Of a stretch of 64,000 nt of DNA, positions 27,092 through 35,200 are shown piece after piece; the first letter of the stretch is position 1, and every line of letters begins with the position of its first letter. Both the position numbers and the translations under genes were made by a program. A model generated the notes under the pieces. It had not been told where the DNA came from. It ran no database searches and saw only the letters and a program-made list of their open reading frames with translations. This DNA is from Winogradskyella sp. (GTDB lineage Bacteria > Bacteroidota > Bacteroidia > Flavobacteriales > Flavobacteriaceae): contig NZ_JABSST010000003.1 of assembly GCF_013213975.1 (NCBI RefSeq), positions 1 to 64,000 of the forward strand, read 5' to 3'.

Positions 27092-27206
27092 TTAATGATT
27101 GATCATAAATGATGTGGTACTACCTGTAACGTCGTTTTCTGTTCCAAGTATGACTTTTGGTTTCAATTGTTGTACCTAATAATTGATTGTTGTTTAATGT
27201 TCTCAT
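27092..27206 (-). pseudogene. Very small ORF A (37 residues if one base is removed), frameshifted
   Basis: As written, the minus strand encodes MRTLNNNQLLGTTIETK and then an Arg-rich 11-residue tail ending in TAG at 27120. If one A is removed from an AAAA run, the frame continues as VILGTENDVTGSTTSFMINH and stops at 27092, a far more protein-like ending. It is therefore probably a small gene carrying a +1 base, or a sequencing indel. No family is recognised. Confidence 0.3.
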
Positions 27207-27262
27207 GATGTTCGTTTTTAATTGATTATACTATATAGACGAGTGAAAAAAACATTTGTTAC

Positions 27263-27285
27263 AGTACTTTGTAATACAAAGTACT
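27263..27285. promoter_or_regulatory. Perfect 10-3-10 palindrome between divergent genes
   Basis: AGTACTTTGT and ACAAAGTACT form perfect 10-base inverted half-sites around AAT. The site lies 57 bases upstream of small ORF A (minus strand) and 38 bases upstream of the 3D-domain gene (plus strand). This is the position and symmetry of a dimeric-repressor operator controlling a divergent promoter region. No T-run follows in either direction, so it is not a classical terminator. Confidence 0.55.
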
Positions 27286-27322
27286 TATTTAACATATTTT
27301 AACTTATTTGTACATTTATATT

Positions 27323-27736
27323 ATGATAAAAGGGGAAGTGGTCTTACTACTAGTAGTTTCGTTTATTTTTTCTTGCCAAAAAGAATCTGATTCTAATTGT
27401 TTGCAAAAGACTTTTGAGGTTACAGCAACAGCTTATAATTCTTTGGCGTATCAAACTAGTTCAAACCCAAATATTACAGCTTTTGGTGATAGCTTAATTC
27501 CCGGAAAACGCTATATCGCAGTTTCTCGAGATTTACTTGATTCTGGACTTATACACAATACTGAAGTCAAAATAGAAGGTTTTGACAGTACCTTTCTTGT
27601 TAAAGATAAAATGAATCGGCGATGGAAAAAGCGTATCGATCTTTATATGGGTATTGATGTAGAAAAAGCAAAAATATGGGGCAAAAAAAAGGTAAACATA
27701 TCCTATTGTATTTCTGTTAAGGATACGATTAATTAA
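27323..27736 (+). CDS. 3D-domain lipoprotein (MltA C-terminal-like double-psi barrel)
   Basis: Starting at the ATG at 27323 the protein has 137 residues; the track's start at 27308 is a TTG. A hydrophobic leader ends in a lipobox (VSFIFSC), predicting a lipoprotein. The rest is a 3D domain: ATAYNSLAYQT, TAFGDSLIPGKRYIAVSRD, FLVKDKMNRRWKKRIDLYMG, with the aspartates that give the domain its name. 3D domains occur in lytic transglycosylase MltA and in cell-wall-associated proteins, so a peptidoglycan-related role is likely. It overlaps the convergent ExbD gene by four bases. Confidence 0.85.
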   Translation: MIKGEVVLLLVVSFIFSCQKESDSNCLQKTFEVTATAYNSLAYQTSSNPNITAFGDSLIPGKRYIAVSRDLLDSGLIHNTEVKIEGFDSTFLVKDKMNRRWKKRIDLYMGIDVEKAKIWGKKKVNISYCISVKDTIN

Positions 27737-28299
27737 TCACGTTTAACTGGAACTTCTGAAACAATAAAAGGATAGGCCTTTCTTACAACTTTTAATTCTT
27801 CGTCTGTAATTTGCTCTGGCGTTTTGTTAAAATACGTTCTAATGTATTCTGAGCGCAAATCATAAAATGCCTTTGTTATTTCATCTTGGACACTAATAAA
27901 GAGACTATACTTAGTTAATGCATCATGACTTAAGGAAATTACAGCCTTTTTGGGATGATCTGAAGATTCGACTAATTTATTACCGTGGCAATAGTTACAT
28001 TGCAATGAGCCATTATTATCTACAAATGCTTTTACAATGTCCTTGACCTCTTCAATTTGAACAATTTTGTCTTCAATTAAGATTTCCTGATTCTGATTTA
28101 AGCTTACACTTAACAAATTACGCTCGTGTAAGTCAATAATACATTTAGTTATATCCGGACAATCACTAGGTAGTTGTCTTAAAATACCTTTATCAGCCGA
28201 TATGGTCGTGGTTACTAAAAAGAAAATGAGTAACAGAAAGGCAATGTCTGCCATAGATCCTGCGTTGACCGTCGCAGGATGTCTTCGAAATGATTTCAT
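27733..28299 (-). CDS. ExbD/TolR family biopolymer transport protein with a periplasmic CxxCH motif
   Basis: The 188-residue protein has an N-terminal cytoplasmic start, one transmembrane helix with the conserved Asp (SMADIAFLLLIFFLVTTTI) that carries protons in ExbD/TolR, and a periplasmic domain. It includes an unusual CNYCHG segment near residue 100, giving a formal CxxCH sequence. No ExbB/TolQ or second ExbD gene is adjacent, so it must work with partners encoded elsewhere. The motif could bind haem or metal or form a disulfide; none of this can be shown here. Confidence 0.9.
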   Translation of the reverse strand: MKSFRRHPATVNAGSMADIAFLLLIFFLVTTTISADKGILRQLPSDCPDITKCIIDLHERNLLSVSLNQNQEILIEDKIVQIEEVKDIVKAFVDNNGSLQCNYCHGNKLVESSDHPKKAVISLSHDALTKYSLFISVQDEITKAFYDLRSEYIRTYFNKTPEQITDEELKVVRKAYPFIVSEVPVKRD

Positions 28300-28401
28300 A
28301 ATGTTTTTATTTAAAAATGTTAATATTTTCTAAAGCACAAGAACAGTACCAATATTGTTAAAGGTTATTAACAATACCGCTAAAAAACACTCACAATATG
28401 T

Positions 28402-28409
28402 TATTTTTG
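28402..28409 (+). promoter_or_regulatory. Candidate -7 promoter element (TATTTTTG) of the helicase gene
   Basis: TATTTTTG matches TAnnTTTG and lies 30 bases before the helicase ATG. No convincing TTTG is found at the -33 position, so only the -7 element is supported. Confidence 0.45.
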
Positions 28410-28438
28410 CGAAATTAACATTGGGTGAAAATTAAGAT

Positions 28439-29947
28439 ATGCCAATAAACGCTATTAAAGAAACTGTCTCTGAGAAAAGGCTCTATGATTATCAAATTAA
28501 AGATTTGAATCGCATTTTCGATGTTATGGCAGAAGAGTCTTTTAATTTTAATTTATTGTATCAATTACCTACTGGTGGAGGTAAAACCGTCATATTTTCT
28601 GAAATTGTAAGACGTTATATAGAGCGACACAACAAAAAAGTTGTGATTCTTACACATAGAATTGAACTGTGTAAACAAACATCTAATGTGTTATCAGGTT
28701 TCAATGTTAAGAATAAAGTGATTAACAGCAAGGTAAAGACCTTACCAGATCAAGATGAATACCAGTGCTTTGTAGCTATGGTAGAAACCTTAAACAATCG
28801 TTTATCCGATCAAGATTTTGAGCTTAAAAATGTTGGTCTTGTTATAATAGATGAAGCCCATTACAACTCTTTTAGAAAACTTTTTAAGTTTTTTAATCAC
28901 TGTTTCATACTTGGAGTTACTGCCACACCCTTAAGCAGTAATATAAAGTTACCAATGAAAGATAATTATGATAAATTAATTGTTGGTGATGATATTTCAA
29001 CACTAATTAAAAATGGGTTCTTAGCAGACGCGGATATTTATCATTATGACGTCGGCTTAACTACCTTAAAAATTGGTATTAACGGTGATTATACAGTAAA
29101 ATCTTCAGAGGCGCTTTACTCGAATAGTTTGATGCAGACAAAATTATTGAGTGCTTATGAAGAATTGGCAAAAGGGAAAAAGACGTTAATATTTAATAAC
29201 GGCATATACACCTCTAAAGAAGTGTTCTATACATTTAAAAAGGCTGGTTATAATGTACAGCATCTAGATAATACAGCAAGTAAGCAAGAGCGTAAAGACA
29301 TTTTAAAATGGTTTAAGCATACACCAGATGCGGTATTAACTTCAGTAAGTATACTTACTACAGGTTTTGATGAACCTTCTGTGGAATCAATTATTCTAAA
29401 TCGCGCTACGCGCTCATTAACTTTATATTTTCAAATGATTGGTCGTGGAAGTCGTATTTTTAAAGATAGAACCACATTTCAAGTTATAGATTTAGGAAAT
29501 AATGTAGCCCGTTTTGGACCTTGGAGTCAACTAGTAGATTGGCAACACATCTTTAAATATCCAGATTTATATTTAGAAAATATAGTTGATGATGAATCTA
29601 TTGAACGTGATTTTGTCTATGTAATGCCAGATTCGATAAAAGAAAAGTTTAGTAATTCTGAATCTTTGGATTTTGACATTAGAGCTGCCTATAAGGAAGC
29701 TTTAAATACTGGTAAAAAATCTTTTACAGTTATAGAGCAATCCATTGCTCAGCATTCTAAGATTTGTATTGAAAATAGTGAAGATGTATTTGACGCAAGA
29801 GACTTAACCAAACTTTTACAAGATGAAATTTCTTATCGAATAAAACAATATTGTTATTGTATCATGAACAGTACTCAAAATTATAAGGACTGGTTATTCG
29901 ATGAATATAATCGCAAATTACGGATTAGCTTCAATGGTAAGTTTTAA
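28439..29947 (+). CDS. DEAD/DEAH-box superfamily 2 helicase
   Basis: The 502-residue protein has two RecA-like domains with standard SF2 motifs: LLYQLPTGGGKTV (Walker A), VIIDEAHYNSF (DEAH), LGVTATPLSS (motif III) and FQMIGRGSRIF (motif VI). The last three are arranged as in UvrB/type I restriction-like and RadD-like helicases. A C-terminal extension of about 120 residues lacks a recognised domain. It is an ATP-dependent nucleic-acid motor; the substrate is unknown. No nuclease or defence genes are adjacent, so a housekeeping repair role is more likely than restriction. Confidence 0.92.
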   Translation: MPINAIKETVSEKRLYDYQIKDLNRIFDVMAEESFNFNLLYQLPTGGGKTVIFSEIVRRYIERHNKKVVILTHRIELCKQTSNVLSGFNVKNKVINSKVKTLPDQDEYQCFVAMVETLNNRLSDQDFELKNVGLVIIDEAHYNSFRKLFKFFNHCFILGVTATPLSSNIKLPMKDNYDKLIVGDDISTLIKNGFLADADIYHYDVGLTTLKIGINGDYTVKSSEALYSNSLMQTKLLSAYEELAKGKKTLIFNNGIYTSKEVFYTFKKAGYNVQHLDNTASKQERKDILKWFKHTPDAVLTSVSILTTGFDEPSVESIILNRATRSLTLYFQMIGRGSRIFKDRTTFQVIDLGNNVARFGPWSQLVDWQHIFKYPDLYLENIVDDESIERDFVYVMPDSIKEKFSNSESLDFDIRAAYKEALNTGKKSFTVIEQSIAQHSKICIENSEDVFDARDLTKLLQDEISYRIKQYCYCIMNSTQNYKDWLFDEYNRKLRISFNGKF

Positions 29948-30046
29948 CGTTTTTTTGTAAGGAATTACATTTATATACGTTTAATTTGATTAAGGGTATG
30001 GTTTTTGTACCACAAGTAGAAACACAAAAATACATCTACAATATTA

Positions 30047-30787
30047 GTGAGTCCTTTCAAAGTCATATTAATAATTTTAAGCTTATTTTTTTCTAAAGCT
30101 CATTTTGCACAAGTAAAAGATAAAGAGAATAAGTCTATCCGCATTCCTGCGGAACCCTCCAAAATAAAAAAAGACTCATCACCAGTAAAAATAAAGGTTG
30201 CCCCAAAACTAGATAAAAAAGACAATAAGGCAGGAGTTAACAAACCTGAAGATAAGAAGAAGTTTAGTATTAAGGAGTCTGAAAAACCATTTTCTATGAC
30301 AGATGAAGATGGATTAAAAAGTCCTAGCGAAATTTATGAAAAGCGTTGGAGTAAAGATTTAGAAAAGGGTGGTGTCATTAAAACCATGTCAGATCAATTT
30401 CTAGGCGAGCACCGTGTGGATACTAAATTTGTAAATATTGTATGTAGGGATCACGAATATCCAGATGGTGACCGTGTTAGAATTTACATAAATGGATACA
30501 TTGTAAAATCAAGTTTAGTTTTGCAAAGTAGTTATAGACGCGTAGAAGTAAATCTTGCTGAAGGTAAAAATACCATAGAAATCGAAGCACTTAATCAAGG
30601 AGAATCTGGGCCTAATACCGCAGAGTTTGTTGTTTATGACGATAAAGGAAAGCTTATTTCATCAAAAGAATGGAACCTACTCACAGGTGTTAAAGCTATT
30701 ATAGTTTTTCATAATGAAAAAGTTGTCATTCAAGAACAAACTGAAGAAAATTCAAGATCGGAACAAGATACAACCTCTAATAATTAA
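30047..30787 (+). CDS. Conserved secreted protein of unknown function
   Basis: The protein has 246 residues, starts with GTG and has a signal peptide (PFKVILIILSLFFSKAHFAQ). A Lys/Pro-rich linker (about 25-90) precedes a folded region with FVNIVCRDHEYPDGDRVRIY, NGYIVKSSLVL and EGKNTIEIEALNQGESGPNT, which reads like a single beta-sandwich domain. I do not recognise a named family. Its 3' end overlaps the convergent pseudouridine synthase gene by 11 bases. Confidence 0.75.
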   Translation: MSPFKVILIILSLFFSKAHFAQVKDKENKSIRIPAEPSKIKKDSSPVKIKVAPKLDKKDNKAGVNKPEDKKKFSIKESEKPFSMTDEDGLKSPSEIYEKRWSKDLEKGGVIKTMSDQFLGEHRVDTKFVNIVCRDHEYPDGDRVRIYINGYIVKSSLVLQSSYRRVEVNLAEGKNTIEIEALNQGESGPNTAEFVVYDDKGKLISSKEWNLLTGVKAIIVFHNEKVVIQEQTEENSRSEQDTTSNN

Positions 30788-31337
30788 TTACATCTATTTC
30801 ACCAGGTGTCATTTTTCCTAAATGGTATTTTCCAATTCTTACTCTAACCAGACGCAATGTCGGATAACCAACTTTTGCCGTCATTTTCCTTACTTGTCTA
30901 AACTTTCCTTCGCGAATTGTAATGCTTAACCAAGACGTTTTCCCGTGCTTAGGGTCTCTTACAAATCTTTCAATAATATGATCTGTTCGTTCTAATACTT
31001 TGACAACACAAGGTTTCGTAAGATACGATTGTCGGTTTACTGTTATTTCAACACCATGACGTAATTCACAAATTGCACTTGCAGTTATAATACCATGAAC
31101 CATAACATGATACTCTTTTTCAATATTAGAGCTTGTAATATGATTACTAAATTTACCGTCACTAGTTAAGAGCAACAGACCTTCCGACTTTTCATCTAAA
31201 CGACCAACAGCCATTATTCGATGCTCTAAATGAAATAATTCACTTAGTAATTTTTTATTTCTTCGTCTATTTTGATTGTTAACGAATTGACTTAAGTAGC
31301 CATAAGGTTTGTAAATTTTGAAATAGGAATGTGCCAC
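30777..31337 (-). CDS. rluE: rRNA pseudouridine synthase, RsuA/RluE family
   Basis: The 186-residue protein lacks an S4 domain and has the RluE-type layout: FKIYKPYGYLSQF at the N-terminus, the catalytic aspartate in AVGRLDEKSEGLLLLTSDG, LEKEYHVMV-like NIEKEYHVMVHG and REGKFRQVRKMTAKVGYPTLRLVR. RluE isomerises U2457 of 23S rRNA in E. coli; the same target is likely but not shown. It begins with GTG. It stands alone with convergent overlap to the upstream plus-strand gene. Confidence 0.9.
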   Translation of the reverse strand: MAHSYFKIYKPYGYLSQFVNNQNRRRNKKLLSELFHLEHRIMAVGRLDEKSEGLLLLTSDGKFSNHITSSNIEKEYHVMVHGIITASAICELRHGVEITVNRQSYLTKPCVVKVLERTDHIIERFVRDPKHGKTSWLSITIREGKFRQVRKMTAKVGYPTLRLVRVRIGKYHLGKMTPGEIDVINY

Positions 31338-31389
31338 ATTACCAAGGGTTAAATTTATCTTTTCTTATTCTGATTAATAACTATTAAAT

Positions 31390-32202
31390 CTAGTTTGGAG
31401 ACCACCATGTTATAAAACATTTTTTGAGTTCACCCATTTTATTTTTAACCCAAATCATTGGCGAACGCTCACTTAAAATGGATTTGCTGATTAATTCTTT
31501 TGCCATTTCAAAATCCAACCATTGTACATTATTGTTGGGCTCAATTAACCACTCCAACTTTTGAGGTATGCAAAACAACGCATTTTGTAACAAATCAAAT
31601 CGTGCAAAATCTAAATAATACCCACTAATACATGACGTGTTCAAAGGTTCAATATCCTGCCTCTCATGCCGTCCATAGGGTAGAAATAATTGTGCTTTAA
31701 ACAATACATGTTGCTTTACAGAATTTATATCAAATTTATAATTTTCAAGAATTTGTTCTGTCTTTGTATGATAGAGTAGCGGTAATTGCTTGTGTTTAAG
31801 CTTTTCTAATTTATAGTTTAGATTATCCCTTCTATTTGGACCAACCCAATTTGACATTAAATCTTTGCCTTTAGATTTAATGTCAAATAGGTAGAATTTA
31901 TATACTATTTCTAAATGAATAGGGATATTTTGATGAATGAGCAAAACATCTAACTCACCCAATGTTTTTTGGTCATCTACAATTTGTAAACTATCAGCTA
32001 TAATTTGACAATTAGGCATTTGTTGCAGTTGAAACAACACAAATTTCTCAACCCATTTACCCAATCTAAGTGATTTTTGTTCTTGAACAATAAATGGTTG
32101 ACATGTGTTTGTGGGCATAAACTGCCCCATACCTTGAATCGCATCATTTTCCCATAGTATTTTGGTATTCTGATAACCAAGAAACATTTTGTTAAGATTC
32201 AT
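31390..32202 (-). CDS. DUF1853 family protein
   Basis: The 270-residue protein shows the DUF1853 pattern: GELDVLLIHQNIPIHLEIVYKFYLFD, SNWVGPNRRDNLNYKLEKLKHKQLPLL and a C-terminal WLDFEMAKEL. The E-L-D...H-L-E-x-x-x-K-F arrangement looks like a PD-(D/E)xK nuclease-type core, but this is inference; the family has no established activity. It is cytoplasmic, with no signal peptide. It lies 52 bases upstream of the pseudouridine synthase on the same strand. Confidence 0.87.
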   Translation of the reverse strand: MNLNKMFLGYQNTKILWENDAIQGMGQFMPTNTCQPFIVQEQKSLRLGKWVEKFVLFQLQQMPNCQIIADSLQIVDDQKTLGELDVLLIHQNIPIHLEIVYKFYLFDIKSKGKDLMSNWVGPNRRDNLNYKLEKLKHKQLPLLYHTKTEQILENYKFDINSVKQHVLFKAQLFLPYGRHERQDIEPLNTSCISGYYLDFARFDLLQNALFCIPQKLEWLIEPNNNVQWLDFEMAKELISKSILSERSPMIWVKNKMGELKKCFITWWSPN

Positions 32203-32279
32203 TATGCTAAACTAATCAAAGTATATTAATAAAGGCCATACTTAGCAGTACGACCTAAAGAAAACCTGCTCTAATAAGT

Positions 32280-35200
32280 TTATTTAATAATTAGTTTTTC
32301 AAAACGTCTTGAGCCAGATTGAGACATAAGTTCTATGATATATACACCTGCACTTAACCGGTCTACTGCAATTACTTGCCTATTTTTAAAAATATCAAGT
32401 TGGTCTTTCATCGAATTTTTTCCATTTAATTCATATAAGACAAAACTCGTTTCCTCCTCTAAATCACCTTCAATAACAATGGAATTTGTAGAAAAATCAG
32501 AATAAATAATCAACTTATTTATAGGTAATTCTGTAACAGTTAGTGCATTCCCTTCAAATCTTAAATAAAATCTACCTGTTTCTGATAAATCTTCATCTGC
32601 CGTGAAAGCATATTCACCATCATTCAAAAGTGTAAATGTGTTATAAACAGCATCCTCTAAATAAACATCTATATCAGACGGCAAATCACTTTCATTAATG
32701 CTAATTGTAATTTGCTGTCCTTGGTCGGCATTAATACCTAATGGTATAACAACATTTTCCATAGCACTGCTAGATAATGCTTGAATTGAAAAAGGCACGC
32801 CGCCAGTGATATCGTCAACTAAAAGCGAATAGATAGCAAAATCTGGTGCATTACCACCATAAAGTGCAGCATCATACCCTGGATCTAAGCCATGACTTGC
32901 ATTCTCATTAAAATAAAAATCAGTGGTGAATTCTGATGCATTTGAAATAGCTTTTAGTTCTAAATGCCCATGATGAGGAGAGGTACCAGATCTGCCTAAA
33001 ATAAAATCATCCGAATCACCTGTAACACGCATACTTGGCGTGAATGTAACGATACCTCCGTCCGTTTTACTTTTCACAAAAAATCCTTGTCCTGGAGCAA
33101 TTAATCTACCAGTAGTAGCACTATTTAATACTTCCCATCCATTTGAAGCATCACCATCATAACCATATATTGCTTGAAAAGAAGTAACGTCTAGTTGAGA
33201 TTGATTCATTGAAAAGAATGCGTCAAAATCAAGATATGATGAATATGGATTGCCTATTAAATTCCATCCTTCAAATGATGAACCATTAGAGGATATAGAA
33301 ACCTCAACATTACCAGATTCGATTTCTCCTGTAAAAGTAAAGGTTGTTCCTGAAACACCATCTTCAGAGCTATCTCTTGCAGTTCGATATCCTACTCCAG
33401 AATTTATTGGGGTTAAATCATTTGCAGTGGTATCATATATCTGATAGCTTCCTAAAGCTTCATTAAAAGGACCAAAAAGTTTCTGTATTGTATTAGCTGG
33501 ATTTTCAAATATATTAGAATTATCACCCGCTAAACTTCCAAAATTTTGATTTTTTACAGGCGAAGAAATTAAATCATTCCCAGTAATACCGTTAAAGGCA
33601 TTAATATGTCGTTTGTATTTTATTACACCAGTTGTACTTCCAGAAACTATTAAACTCGAATATTTATTAGAAACGGAATTTAATAGGATTTCACCATTGT
33701 TTACTAAGTTTCCGTTTATGGTCAAGCTGCCACCCTCCATAATTTCAATACTTCCAGTTGCACCAACTGTGTAATCACCGTTTATAGTCACATCTTCATC
33801 GACACCAATCATTAAATCCTCACACGCATTAGGTGCTGTAAAAACTGCTGAATTGCTTAAATATGTCGATTTATAGCCATCGGTAAAATCTGCAGTGACT
33901 TCAACATCCAATCCATCAGAATTAAGTCCTACCAATGTTATAGTCTGTGGACTAGTTGTAATAGGAAAACTTTGATCATTAACAACTAATGAACCTGTAG
34001 CTGGTGGATTAGTATAAGTTACTGTTAATTCTTGAGTGTATGAATTATCTGAAGAATTACATGTAGTCTGGATACCTGCTGTGACATTATCAATAGTTGT
34101 TGGATTAGAATAAGGTTTAAATTGTACCATTGACGCTTTTGGTTCCGTTTGAGAATCGTCAGCACCTTGTTGTGTATCACCACCGCGACCTCTTAAATGA
34201 ATACTCACCAAATCCTGAACACCATCAGTATATAATTGCACTCTTACAGCTTCTGCGTAAATTGGGGGTTGATTAGTATTATCCCACTGATAGATGCCGC
34301 TATCAATCCAACCACCAATACCTTCTTCGATAGTAAACCAAAGACCTTGTCTTAAATAACTAACTCGCCAATGTGTATTAGGTTGAGGCTGGTTTGGATA
34401 TGTACCACCCAAAGTAATATAATTTACAAATTTTGGACTGGACCAATCTGTTCTCCAATAAAAACCATTGTCCGCATCGACAGGCCCTAAATTTTGATTA
34501 TAACTCTCACCATACTCTGCAAAACTCGTGGTTACCTTGTAATCACCTGATGCTGGATCATAAAGAATGTCTAATGGCGCCCCTCTTCCTGAACCTTGTG
34601 AAACAGAACCACTCAATGTAGCTGAAGGCAATAGTGCCAAATTAATCAATGGATTTGGGTTATTTATTGTATCTGAAGAGACACCACTAAGCTGATTTAT
34701 CCATTGTTCAACTAAATCTACTGCAGGTTGGTCAATAATGGTTTTCGAAATAGGTGGCATCATTACAGAAGCATCTACACTATTCATTCTATGAAATAGA
34801 ATTGACTTAGATGCATCGCCAGGGTGCACAATTTCTTCGTCTATATCAATACCTAATGGTGTAAGTATACCACTGTTTAATAATTCTGTCGCCTCTAAAT
34901 TATTATAAACTCTTAAATCAAAATTCGTTCTAATACTATTATCACGTCTGTGACAGTACGCACAATTAAGGTCAAGATATGATCGTGCCTTTTCATCTAA
35001 ACTGGCACTAGAATCATCTAATCGTTTGTTTGTGTAGATGTCTCCTGTTTCGGCATCGGTAATAGATGTGTCTAAAATTCCTAAATGACTAAGTGTTACT
35101 AATTGATTCGCAGTAACCCCTGTTTCGGCATACGTATAATCCGTGTTTAAATAACGAGATTTTAAACCTAATCCACCTTTATTGGCATTATTATGACAGT

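Noticed and set aside
28439-29947. Helicase as part of a restriction or defence island
   Set aside because: Neighbours are housekeeping or secretion genes, with no methylase, nuclease or mobile-element signs nearby.
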